From Bryobacteraceae bacterium CoA2 C42 (GTDB lineage: Bacteria > Acidobacteriota > Terriglobia > Bryobacterales > Bryobacteraceae): a stretch of DNA of 42,870 bases. The position numbers and the translations under genes are program-made. The stretch spans positions 1 through 42,870 of the forward strand of contig JAINDL010000074.1 in the NCBI GenBank assembly GCA_019931245.1, given 5' to 3'. The notes below the pieces were generated by a model that worked only from the letters and a program-made list of their open reading frames with translations, was not told the origin of the DNA and made no database searches. Shown here one piece after another: positions 36,307 to 42,870 of this stretch (position 1 is its first letter; each line of letters begins with the position of its first letter).

Positions 36307-36518
36307 TCCGGGCCGGATTAAGCCGGCCGGACGACGACCGGTGCTCGAATCTCTGTTGGAAGGGCATGTACATCGACGCCATCTGGGACCCGACCGTACA
36401 GGCCTCCAACGACCGGTTATACTGGTGTCAGAAGACCCAACTGCCGCTCGGACCGGATGGAAAAGGGGTCGATGAGTATGAGTGCAACGAAGCTCGCAAT
36501 TGCTTCAAGCTGCTGTAA
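36303..36518 (+). CDS. 71-residue five-cysteine protein coupled to the hydroxylase genes
   Basis: I do not recognise the family. The frame opens with ATGA overlapping the stop of the FAD subunit gene, which strongly implies translation and coupling. The product has five Cys (14, 18, 42, 61, 67), a WDPTVQASNDRLYWC segment and an acidic C-terminal half (GKGVDEYECNEARNC). There is no signal peptide or membrane segment. The Cys pattern suggests a metal-binding or disulfide-stabilised miniprotein. It could be a maturation factor, a cluster-carrying accessory subunit or an electron outlet for the hydroxylase, which has lost Cys ligands in its FAD subunit. All of these roles are inference. Confidence 0.65.
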   Translation: MIRAGLSRPDDDRCSNLCWKGMYIDAIWDPTVQASNDRLYWCQKTQLPLGPDGKGVDEYECNEARNCFKLL

Positions 36519-36527
36519 GGAGAAGGC

Positions 36528-37193
36528 ATGAAAACAATCTTCGCTACTTTAATGGCCGCCTCGTTTGCGTTTGCCGGAACTGGCATTAAGGGTTTTTACA
36601 TGGAAGCCCGGAGTGCGGATGTGTACGTGGGCCCCTGCTTTGCCAACTCGGAGACCGAGTTGAAAGGCGATCTGGCCGTGATGGGCTGGAAGATCAACTC
36701 CGGCTCGTATGACGGAGTCAAACTAGACGGATTGTCGGTGGTCGGGGTAGTAAAGGCCAGCGGTACCATTGGCAACACCTTCGCGGCGACCACGTTCCCC
36801 GTCAAGAGCGCTTTGATCATCGATGAAAAGGCGTCGCCGGAACAGCGGCTCGCGCTCCGGAAGTTCGCCCAGGCGATGAGCAAGGATATGTTGATGAACG
36901 TCGTCCGGGTTGACTACCGGCCGGTGTCTATCGACGTCGCCAACAACGACGTGCACAAGGCGACCGCCAAACTGCAGGCCGGCGAGTTGGCCGCCATTCA
37001 GACGCGCCAGTTGACCGAAGGCGACAACCACTGCTCGCACGAGGACGTCTGGTATCCGCCCATGGTCTCCACCGACCATGCCATGCCGGCCTACACCCTC
37101 GCGCATAACTACACCGGAAAGGATCTCGGCACCACCTGGTCCAGCCCGGAGAAGCGTAGCGCCTTTGTGGCTACCTTCCACTACAACGAATAA
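36528..37193 (+). CDS. DUF1326 domain-containing exported protein
   Basis: The 221-residue protein has a short signal peptide (MKTIFATLMAASFAFAG) and the DUF1326 pattern: YMEARSADVYVGPCFANSE (about residue 24), MGWKINSGSYDGVKLDGLSVVGVV (about 52), IIDEKASPEQRLALRKF (about 101) and NHCSHEDVWYPP near residue 167. The function is unknown. The conserved Cys and His in GPCF and NHCSH could bind metal. AAGGAGAAGGC lies before the start, and the gene is 9 bp after the Cys-rich miniprotein, so it belongs to the molybdenum hydroxylase operon. Confidence 0.75.
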   Translation: MKTIFATLMAASFAFAGTGIKGFYMEARSADVYVGPCFANSETELKGDLAVMGWKINSGSYDGVKLDGLSVVGVVKASGTIGNTFAATTFPVKSALIIDEKASPEQRLALRKFAQAMSKDMLMNVVRVDYRPVSIDVANNDVHKATAKLQAGELAAIQTRQLTEGDNHCSHEDVWYPPMVSTDHAMPAYTLAHNYTGKDLGTTWSSPEKRSAFVATFHYNE

Positions 37194-37234
37194 CCCTGCA
37201 ACTTCCCCTTACCCGCAAGCATCAGGAGGGCTGT

Positions 37235-37756
37235 ATGAAGACCTTACTTACGGCCCTCCTTATGACCTCCGCAGCTTTCTCCGCATCCTCCATCCACGAA
37301 TTTACAATGAATAACATCGACGGCCAGGCTACGCCCCTGTCGACGTTCAAGGGCAAGGCCGTGCTGTTGGTCAACGTGGCCAGCCAGTGCGGATACACCC
37401 CCCAGTATTCCGGTCTGCAGGCCCTCTATGAGAAGTACAAGGGCAAAGGCCTCGTGATTGTCGGCGTTCCCGCGAACAATTTCGGCGGCCAGGAACCGGG
37501 TTCGAACGAAGAGATCAAGCAGTTCTGCTCCCGCAAGTACAGCGTCACCTTCCCGGTCATGAGCAAGGTGAGCGTCAAGGGGAGCGATCAGACGCCCCTC
37601 TATCAGTTCCTTACCTCCACCATGGGCGGCGACGTCAAGTGGAATTTCACGAAGTTTCTCGTCGGCAAAGATGGTAAGCCGGTGCAGCGCTTTGAACCCG
37701 GCGTGAGCCCCGATAGCCCCGAACTGGCGGCGGCCATCGAAAAGGCTCTCCGCTAA
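37235..37756 (+). CDS. Glutathione peroxidase-family thiol peroxidase, exported
   Basis: The 173-residue protein has a signal peptide (MKTLLTALLMTSAAFSA) and GPx-fold signatures. They include the peroxidatic Cys52 in NVASQCGYTPQYSGL, Gln86 in PANNFGGQEPGSNEEI, a possible resolving Cys98, and Trp136-Asn137 in KWNFTKFLV. Cys forms with a resolving Cys usually use thioredoxin-like reductants rather than glutathione. The enzyme has Cys, not Sec, at the active site. It is 41 bp downstream of the DUF1326 gene. Export next to a periplasmic hydroxylase that can make H2O2 suggests peroxide protection, which is inference. Confidence 0.88.
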   Translation: MKTLLTALLMTSAAFSASSIHEFTMNNIDGQATPLSTFKGKAVLLVNVASQCGYTPQYSGLQALYEKYKGKGLVIVGVPANNFGGQEPGSNEEIKQFCSRKYSVTFPVMSKVSVKGSDQTPLYQFLTSTMGGDVKWNFTKFLVGKDGKPVQRFEPGVSPDSPELAAAIEKALR

Positions 37757-37808
37757 TTCCCCCCGGCAGACTTGCGCCGGTGGGCCCTCGATTGGCGACA
37801 ATAGTCGG

Positions 37809-39335
37809 GTGACTCTACGACAATCGCTGTTGACTCCCCCGGTTCTTCTGAAGTTCGGTACCAGCGGACGGCGGGGCGAGATTATCCATCTCACCCCGCT
37901 TGAAATCTATTTAAACGTGAGAGCGGAACTGGAATTTCTGCTGGCGCTCTCCGCCCCAGAAGGTGGCATTTGCGTTGGGGAAGAGTTCTACTTCGCCTGT
38001 GATCTTCGGCCCAGTTCACCCGCGTTGGCCGCCGCCGCCGTCGAGGCGATCCGAGATGCCGGCATGGTTCCGGTCAACTGCGGGTGCATCCCTACCCCGG
38101 CCCTCATGGCCTATGCCCTCTCCCGCGGCAAGGCCTCGCTCATGGTCACCGGCAGCCACATCCCGTTTAATCGCAACGGGTACAAGCTGAACACCTCGCG
38201 CGGCGAACTGCTCAAACATCACGAGGAGCCAATTAACGCCTTCGTCGCCCGCTGGCGCGATCGCCTCTACCAGGAGTCTGCCGGCGACTCCCGGTTTGAT
38301 GCCTCCGGCGCCTTCAAAACGGCTCCCGCCCCGCTGCCGCCCGAAAGCCCCGAGGCCGCCGAACTTTATCTTGAGCGCTACACCGTCTTCTTCGCCGGCA
38401 AGTCGCTGGCGGGCAAACGCATCCTCGTCTATCAGCATTCCGCCGTGGGCCGCGACCTGCTCGTCACCCTGCTGCAGCGCCTCGGCGCCGAAGTCGTCCC
38501 GGCCGGCCGCAGCGAATCCTTCGTCCCCATCGACACCGAAAACATCGAAGCCTCTCAGTTGGCCGCCATTCAGGCGCTCGTCGATGGGCCGTACGACGCC
38601 GTCGCCTCGACCGATGGAGACAGTGACCGCCCCCTGCTGCTGGGCGTAAACAGCGATGGTTCGCTGCGGTTTTTCGGCGGGGACCTGCTCGGCATGGTCG
38701 TAGCCGAGTATCTCGGCGCCGGCGCGGTTGTCGTCCCCGTCAGCTGCAACGACGCCATTGACCGCGGCAGCCTCGCCGCCGTCCTCGCCCCCAAAACACG
38801 CATCGGTTCGCCCTTCGTTATCGCCGGCATGGAAGCCGCCCTGGCTTCGGGTAAGCAGATCGTCTGCGGCTGGGAGGCCAACGGCGGCTTCCTGTTGGGT
38901 TCGGACCTGCCCGGCCTGCGTGCCCTCGCCACCCGCGATGCCTTCCTCCCGCTGCTGTGCGCCCTGTTTGCGGCCGGCCCCGGAACGTTGGGAGAACTCT
39001 TCGATCGGTTGCCCGCGCGCTTCAGCCGCGCCGCGCTGCTCAAGGAGTTTCCGCGCCCGACCAGCCTCAAAATTCTCGATCAGCTGACCCCCGAAACCAT
39101 CGCCCGCTTCTTCACCGCCGAACACGGCTTCGGCCCGCTCGAGCGGATTGACCGCACGGACGGCGTCCGCATGCTGTTCGCCGGAGGAGACGTCGCTCAC
39201 GTCCGTCCCTCCGGCAATGCCGACGAACTGCGCATCTACGCCGTGGCCGACTCCCAGGCGCGCGCCGATGCCATCGCCGCGGCGGGCGTTGCCTCCGACG
39301 GCATCCTGCGGCGACTCGAGCGCTTCGTCAGTTGA
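37809..39335 (+). CDS. Phosphohexomutase (phosphomannomutase/phosphoglucomutase family)
   Basis: The 508-residue alpha-D-phosphohexomutase has the expected four blocks: FGTSGRRGEI at residue 16, the phosphoserine loop VTGSHIPFNRNGYKLN (about 117; the Ser of TGSH replaces the usual TASH), the Mg site STDGDSDRPLLLG (about 270) and the sugar loop GWEANGGFLLGSD (about 355). A C-terminal domain follows, with AGGDVAHVRPSGNADELRIYAVADS. It interconverts hexose 1- and 6-phosphates; the sugar cannot be named from sequence. The start is GTG, with GACAAT 6 nt before it and no Shine-Dalgarno sequence, so the message may be leaderless. Confidence 0.88.
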   Translation: MTLRQSLLTPPVLLKFGTSGRRGEIIHLTPLEIYLNVRAELEFLLALSAPEGGICVGEEFYFACDLRPSSPALAAAAVEAIRDAGMVPVNCGCIPTPALMAYALSRGKASLMVTGSHIPFNRNGYKLNTSRGELLKHHEEPINAFVARWRDRLYQESAGDSRFDASGAFKTAPAPLPPESPEAAELYLERYTVFFAGKSLAGKRILVYQHSAVGRDLLVTLLQRLGAEVVPAGRSESFVPIDTENIEASQLAAIQALVDGPYDAVASTDGDSDRPLLLGVNSDGSLRFFGGDLLGMVVAEYLGAGAVVVPVSCNDAIDRGSLAAVLAPKTRIGSPFVIAGMEAALASGKQIVCGWEANGGFLLGSDLPGLRALATRDAFLPLLCALFAAGPGTLGELFDRLPARFSRAALLKEFPRPTSLKILDQLTPETIARFFTAEHGFGPLERIDRTDGVRMLFAGGDVAHVRPSGNADELRIYAVADSQARADAIAAAGVASDGILRRLERFVS

Positions 39336-39526
39336 CGGCGCGAAGAGACGCCGCCCCAACCGCGGCGGCCCGTCGGCCTACGCTGCACTCCTACGCCCAC
39401 CCCGAAACCCGCGCGGGCAGCACGCCGCCGTCCTCCACCCGCCGCGTCACACCCAACCCCGCGCCGACGCCATCGCCGCGGCGGGCGCCGCCTCGTCCGC
39501 TTCATTAGCCGAGGTCTTGGGGTAGG
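39336..39526. repeat. Intergenic mosaic of copied 3' ends of both flanking genes
   Basis: This 191-bp gap between convergent genes holds no gene I can support. Bases 39460-39487 match 39261-39288 (inside the phosphohexomutase 3' end) at 27 of 28 positions. Bases 39427-39456 resemble 39608-39640 (inside the acyltransferase 3' end) with one 3-base gap and a few substitutions, and on the minus strand translate to GVTRRVEDGGVL versus GVTRRVDADGIL. The gap seems built from degenerate copies of both neighbours. Confidence 0.6.
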
Positions 39527-39549
39527 CTATCCCTCCCCCAAGACCTCGG
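39509..39549. terminator. Hairpin between convergent genes
   Basis: Perfect 14-bp inverted repeat CCGAGGTCTTGGGG (39509-39522) with its complement at 39536-39549 and a 13-nt loop. It overlaps the last codons of the acyltransferase gene. There is no T-run on either side, so termination efficiency is uncertain. Confidence 0.5.
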
Positions 39550-40627
39550 CCGCCAACCGGCCCGTGTTCCACTCCGACTCCCGCCCCGGACCCGTCAGGT
39601 GCAAAATGCCGTCCGCGTCCACCCGCCGTGTTACCCCCAGCAGCGGCTTCCCCGCAAACGCCACCGGCCCACCCATCTCCCAGAACACCAACCACTTCCC
39701 TTCTCCCGGCCGCCACGGCCGCCCCATGGCCATCGCAAACAGCAACTCGTACAGCCGCCCGGCCGCGGGCGTGCCAAACATCGCCGCGCTCTCGATGGTC
39801 GCCAGCAGATCCTGCTGCCGTACCGCCAACCCGTCCATCACCACCGGCGCATCCCCCATCCCGAGCACCGCCGCCATCACCGCAATCGCGTACTCCCGGT
39901 CCTCGGCCGCCGTCACTTCCTCGAGCCGCCCCCCCCGCCGCCGCCGGGCCTCCTGCCACCACGCCCCAAACGTCAGCCCGTCCACGGCCACCGTCTCCCG
40001 CTCCCGCACCGCCACTTCGCGGAACCGCTCGGCGAGCGTCTGCCCAATCAGCCGCAGCACCTGCCGCTGCAACTCCTCCGGGCCTGTCGAGCCCGGCAGC
40101 GGCTTGCCGATCGAAATCGTCACCTCCCACCGCCGCCAGGGGAACCACGGCGACGGCGTCGGCGACAGCGGATGCCGCCACAACCCGCTCAAATGCATCG
40201 GAATGATCGGCGCCTCCGTCCCTTGCAGAATCTTTTCATAGCCCCGCCGAAACGGTCCCATGGCTCCCGTCCGCGTAATCTCACCTTCGGGAAAGATCCC
40301 TACCATGTGCCCCTGTTGAATCACCGCCTGCGCCCCGCGCAGGTTGGCGATAATCTCCCGGACACCCTCCTGCGCCATCGGAATGCAGAACAGCGCCTTG
40401 GCAAACGGTTGCGCGTACTTATTCTCGTAGTAGGGCTTCCACAGCAGATACCGGATCCAACGCCGCGTGCCGCTCCCCATCAGGAACGCATCAAGAAACG
40501 AGTAATGGTTCGCCGCCACCAGCGCCGGACCGCTCGACGGCAGCCGTTCCCCCCGCCGCCGCACGCGCAGCAACACCAACAGGACGCCGTGCATGAACAG
40601 GCGTAGCGCTTCGGAAATGAGAATCAA
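39527..40627 (-). CDS. 1-acyl-glycerol-3-phosphate acyltransferase-like protein (PlsC domain) with C-terminal extension
   Basis: The protein of about 366 residues has a PlsC domain in its first 200 residues: hydrophobic N-terminus (RLFMHGVLLVLLRV), catalytic NHYSFLDAF (H-x4-D, about residue 40), FCIPM, GIFPEGEITRTG (about 115) and the APIIPMHLSG block. It transfers acyl groups to lysophosphatidate or a related lipid. The last 150 residues (from about VRERETVAVDGLTFGAWW) are a domain I do not recognise, ending GVTRRVDADGILHLTGPG. The start is a TTG at 40627 overlapping the ROK-kinase stop (TTGA); an internal ATG at 40594 is an alternative. Confidence 0.8.
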   Translation of the reverse strand: MILISEALRLFMHGVLLVLLRVRRRGERLPSSGPALVAANHYSFLDAFLMGSGTRRWIRYLLWKPYYENKYAQPFAKALFCIPMAQEGVREIIANLRGAQAVIQQGHMVGIFPEGEITRTGAMGPFRRGYEKILQGTEAPIIPMHLSGLWRHPLSPTPSPWFPWRRWEVTISIGKPLPGSTGPEELQRQVLRLIGQTLAERFREVAVRERETVAVDGLTFGAWWQEARRRRGGRLEEVTAAEDREYAIAVMAAVLGMGDAPVVMDGLAVRQQDLLATIESAAMFGTPAAGRLYELLFAMAMGRPWRPGEGKWLVFWEMGGPVAFAGKPLLGVTRRVDADGILHLTGPGRESEWNTGRLAAEVLGEG

Positions 40628-41412
40628 CCGCGCACCGCCAGCGCCAGCGCGCCCAGCGTCCCGGCCCGCTGTCCAAACTTCGGCGCCCGGATCACCGGCA
40701 TCGGCGCATAACCGGCCATGTACCGCTTGGCGGCAACCCGCACCTTCGCTAACATCCCCGCCCGCTTCATCACGCCGCCACCAACTAACACCATCCGCGG
40801 CGATAACACGCACGTGTAAATCTGAATCGCCATGCCCAGATACTCCGCCGCTAAGTCATAATCATATCCCCGCGCGGCAATCGCCGGCCCGGAAGCCAAG
40901 CCTTCGAGACAGTCCCCATGCGCAAAGCAGATGCCCGGCGCCGCGTCTACCCGCGGCACCCGCACGTGCCCCATCTCCGGATGCAGCAGCCCGTGCAGTA
41001 GCTTTCCGCCCACCACCCCGCCGCCGCCAATGCCCGTTCCCACCGTCAGATACAGAAGCGGATCAATTCCCTGCCCCGCGCCCCACATCTGCTCGCCAAG
41101 CGCCGCACCGTTCACATCGGTATCGAGCACCGTCCGAGTCCGCAGCGCGCTCTCCACCGCCGCCTGCATGCCAAAGCCGCGCCACGCCACCTTCGGCGTC
41201 GTCCGGGCGATCCGGCCCGCCGCCAGTTCCACCGGGCCAAAACAGGCGATGCCCACCCGCTTCACCTTCCGCCCCGCAAAAAAAGCGGCCACCCCCGCCA
41301 TCGTCTCCTCCGGCGTCGTCGTCGGAATCTCCGCCGACATCACCACATCCTGCGGTCCCGTGCCCACCGCGCACACGAACTTCGTGCCACCCGCCTCGAT
41401 CGCTCCGAACAT
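40624..41412 (-). CDS. ROK-family sugar kinase (fructokinase-like)
   Basis: The 262-residue ROK protein has the ATP-binding GAIEAGGTKFVCAVG at its start, DTDVNGAALGEQMWGAG with the catalytic Asp (about residue 98), LTVGTGIGGGGVVGGKLLHG, and the zinc segment HPEMGHVRVPR with GICFAHGDCLEGLASGPAI. This HGDCLEG form is the one found in fructokinases such as bacterial Mak/ScrK-like ROK kinases, so phosphorylation of fructose or a similar hexose is likely. TACAAT lies exactly 6 nt before the ATG. It precedes the acyltransferase with overlapping stop and start, and is divergent from kdsC. Confidence 0.87.
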   Translation of the reverse strand: MFGAIEAGGTKFVCAVGTGPQDVVMSAEIPTTTPEETMAGVAAFFAGRKVKRVGIACFGPVELAAGRIARTTPKVAWRGFGMQAAVESALRTRTVLDTDVNGAALGEQMWGAGQGIDPLLYLTVGTGIGGGGVVGGKLLHGLLHPEMGHVRVPRVDAAPGICFAHGDCLEGLASGPAIAARGYDYDLAAEYLGMAIQIYTCVLSPRMVLVGGGVMKRAGMLAKVRVAAKRYMAGYAPMPVIRAPKFGQRAGTLGALALAVRG

Positions 41413-41478
41413 CGTTTTATTGTAGTGTATGCCGGCGCGAAGCCGGTTCTCCCGCCCCGCTGCTACACTGAGGAGTTC

Positions 41479-42030
41479 ATGGACCTCGTCTTCTCTCCCG
41501 CGCTCCTCGCCCAGGCCGCCAACATCAAACTGCTCCTCATGGATGTCGATGGCGTCATGACCGACGGTACCCTGTGGAACGTCCCCGGCCCGGACGGCCA
41601 GATCTTTGAAACCAAGGGATTTGACTCCCAGGACGGCATCGGCCTGCAGTGGCTCAGCTGGTACGGCATCAAAACCGGCGTCATCAGCGGCCGCGTCTCG
41701 CCGGCCACCGAAGTCCGCGCCAAGCAGTGCAAAATGGCCTACATCTACCAGGGCCACATCGAAAAGATCCCGATCCTCGACGAGATTCTGGCCGATGCCA
41801 AAATCAACCCCCAGCAGGTCGCCTACATCGGCGACGACTTCACCGATGTCGTCATCATGCGCCGCGTTGGCCTGAGCATTGCCGTCGCCAACGCCCGGCC
41901 CGAGGTCAAAGCCGCGGCCCATTGGACCACCCCCAACCGCGGCGGCTGCGGCGCCGTTCGCGATGCCGTGCAACTGATCCTCTCCGCCCAGGGCATCTGG
42001 CCCGAGATCGTCAAGAAGTACGAACTATGA
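41479..42030 (+). CDS. kdsC: 3-deoxy-D-manno-octulosonate 8-phosphate phosphatase (KDO 8-P phosphatase)
   Basis: The 183-residue C0-type HAD phosphatase releases KDO from KDO 8-phosphate for the LPS inner core. The motifs are LLLMDVDGVMTDGTL (nucleophile Asp, about residue 21), GVISGRVSPATEVRA (motif II), a conserved Lys in HIEKIPIL, and YIGDDFTDVVIMRRVGL (motif III, about 117). NRGGCGAVRDAVQLIL is the family tail. GAGGAG precedes the ATG at 41479, and TACACT lies 9 nt upstream. The stop overlaps the next start (ATGA). Confidence 0.93.
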   Translation: MDLVFSPALLAQAANIKLLLMDVDGVMTDGTLWNVPGPDGQIFETKGFDSQDGIGLQWLSWYGIKTGVISGRVSPATEVRAKQCKMAYIYQGHIEKIPILDEILADAKINPQQVAYIGDDFTDVVIMRRVGLSIAVANARPEVKAAAHWTTPNRGGCGAVRDAVQLILSAQGIWPEIVKKYEL

Positions 42031-42680
42031 AGCAGCGGATTGGCCTAGAGGCACGCGGCGACGCCGGTCCGGGCTTCCTGCATCAGCTTACCGGCGTCAT
42101 CGCGCATCACTCGGGCGACATCGTCTCCGTCGAGATCATCGAGAGCGTGGTCCACTCACGCACCTACCTCGAAATTGACCTGCCGGGCGATACGGAAGCC
42201 CTGCTGGCGGAACTCCGCGCTCTTGAGCGCGTAGACGAGGTCGAACTCGTCGAGACCCTGCAGAAGGTCTACGGCAAGCGGATCATCATCATGGGCGGCG
42301 GCGCCCAGGTGGGCCAAGTCGCCATCGGCGCCATCATGGAGGCCGACCGCCACAACATCCGCGGCGAGCACATCTCGGTCGATACCATCCCCTTGGTCGG
42401 CGAAAAGTCCCTCGCCGCGGCCGTGCGCGCCGTGGCCCGCCTGCCCCGCGCCAAGGCCCTGGTCCTCGCCGGATCGTTGATGGGCGGCGAAATTGAAACC
42501 GCGGTCCGCGAAGTGCGCACCAAGGGGCTCCTTGTCGTCAGCCTCAACATGGCCGGCTCGGTGCCAGACGCCGCCGACCTGGTCGTCACCGATCCAGTGC
42601 AGGCCGGGGTGATGACGGTGATGGCGGTGGCGGATACCGCCAAGTTCTCGGTGGACAAACTGACGCGCCGGATCTTTTAA
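42027..42680 (+). CDS. ACT-domain protein with DUF5612-like C-terminal domain
   Basis: The 217-residue protein begins with an ACT-like ligand-binding domain (about residues 1-75; GPGFLHQLTGVIAHHSGDIVSVEII). A conserved domain follows, with YGKRIIIMGGGAQVGQVAIGAIMEADRHN, SVDTIPLVGEKSLAAAVRAV, ALVLAGSLMGGEIETAV and NMAGSVPDAADLVVTDPVQAG. I recall this second part from archaeal proteins named DUF5612; its function is unknown. The GGGAQV and AGSLMGG loops suggest nucleotide or phosphate binding. It overlaps kdsC by 4 bp, so it is cotranscribed with an LPS-sugar gene, but no pathway link is evident. Confidence 0.7.
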   Translation: MKQRIGLEARGDAGPGFLHQLTGVIAHHSGDIVSVEIIESVVHSRTYLEIDLPGDTEALLAELRALERVDEVELVETLQKVYGKRIIIMGGGAQVGQVAIGAIMEADRHNIRGEHISVDTIPLVGEKSLAAAVRAVARLPRAKALVLAGSLMGGEIETAVREVRTKGLLVVSLNMAGSVPDAADLVVTDPVQAGVMTVMAVADTAKFSVDKLTRRIF

Positions 42681-42870
42681 GGAACCGCGTCTCCGAGGCT
42701 TTGGAATCAATGAGTTACGCGGCTGTCTCCAAGGGCGCCAGTTTGTAGCTATTCGGCCTACTTCCGCTGCCTGAACCTCTTCCGTTTGCATCACCGAGTC
42801 ACGCCGTCGCAGGTTCCTTCTCCTTTGCTCCCGGCCTACCCGGGCGCAACGCTTCTGCGGAACCGCGTCT
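42681..42870. other. Right-edge non-coding stretch with a 12-bp direct repeat
   Basis: No gene is supported in these 190 bases. The 12-mer GGAACCGCGTCT occurs at 42682-42693 and again as the last bases of the window (42859-42870). Its base composition is less GC-rich than its neighbours. It might be the edge of a repeated element or of an unrelated gene to the right, which cannot be judged from here. Confidence 0.4.

Noticed and set aside
37235-37756. Second selenoprotein: the glutathione peroxidase-like gene
   Set aside because: The active-site codon is TGC (Cys52), and no in-frame UGA interrupts the gene.

Overview
The window is GC-rich, almost completely coding, and reads like a chromosome segment of an Acidobacteriota bacterium of the Solibacter/Bryobacter type. 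That assignment is an inference. It rests on the mix of a Tat-exported Gfo/Idh oxidoreductase, a double DUF1080 protein, a PEP-CTERM-like protein, a periplasmic molybdenum hydroxylase, LPS genes (lptD, rfaE2, kdsC) and many very short operon junctions. There are no rRNA genes, recognisable tRNAs, CRISPR arrays or intact mobile elements.

Layout. 1-7.3 kb: a lactonase with a truncated copy of its 3' end at the window edge, lptD, an RDD membrane protein, pgi, and a ribBA-like gene frameshifted at a run of ten C. 7.2-13.6 kb: an unrecognised secreted protein, a nucleoside deaminase, a TPP enzyme with a Gfo/Idh oxidoreductase, and a PEP-CTERM-like protein. 13.6-18.6 kb: a DUF3179 membrane protein interrupted by an in-frame UGA, an amidohydrolase, an unknown protein, MiaE and a double DUF1080 protein. 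18.6-21.9 kb: a fatty-acid/electron-transfer operon acpP-fabF-etfB-etfA. 21.9-29.2 kb: an operon of a small hydrolase, rfaE2, mfd, a SurA-like isomerase, an OB/HD nuclease and an orphan BlaI-type regulator. 29.2-32.5 kb: fabH with inositol oxygenase on one strand, and a SprT-like metallopeptidase with a DUF547 protein on the other. 32.5-37.8 kb: a PaoABC-like periplasmic molybdenum hydroxylase operon with a five-cysteine microprotein, a DUF1326 protein and a glutathione peroxidase. 37.8-42.7 kb: a phosphohexomutase, an acyltransferase, a ROK sugar kinase, kdsC and an ACT/DUF5612-type protein.

Most striking observation. The DUF3179 gene on the minus strand is split only by an in-frame UGA, placed where the family has the first cysteine of its CPLC motif. 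A hairpin with a GGUCU apical loop follows 15 nt later. Together these suggest a selenoprotein with a UxxC redox motif. The alternative is a nonsense mutation.

A second pattern is a TANNNT -10-like element 6-7 nt before the start codon of at least nine genes, suggesting widespread leaderless transcripts. Other leads are the damaged RibBA, the molybdenum-hydroxylase cluster with its promoter-overlapping palindrome, and two places where 3' ends of genes are partially duplicated in intergenic DNA.
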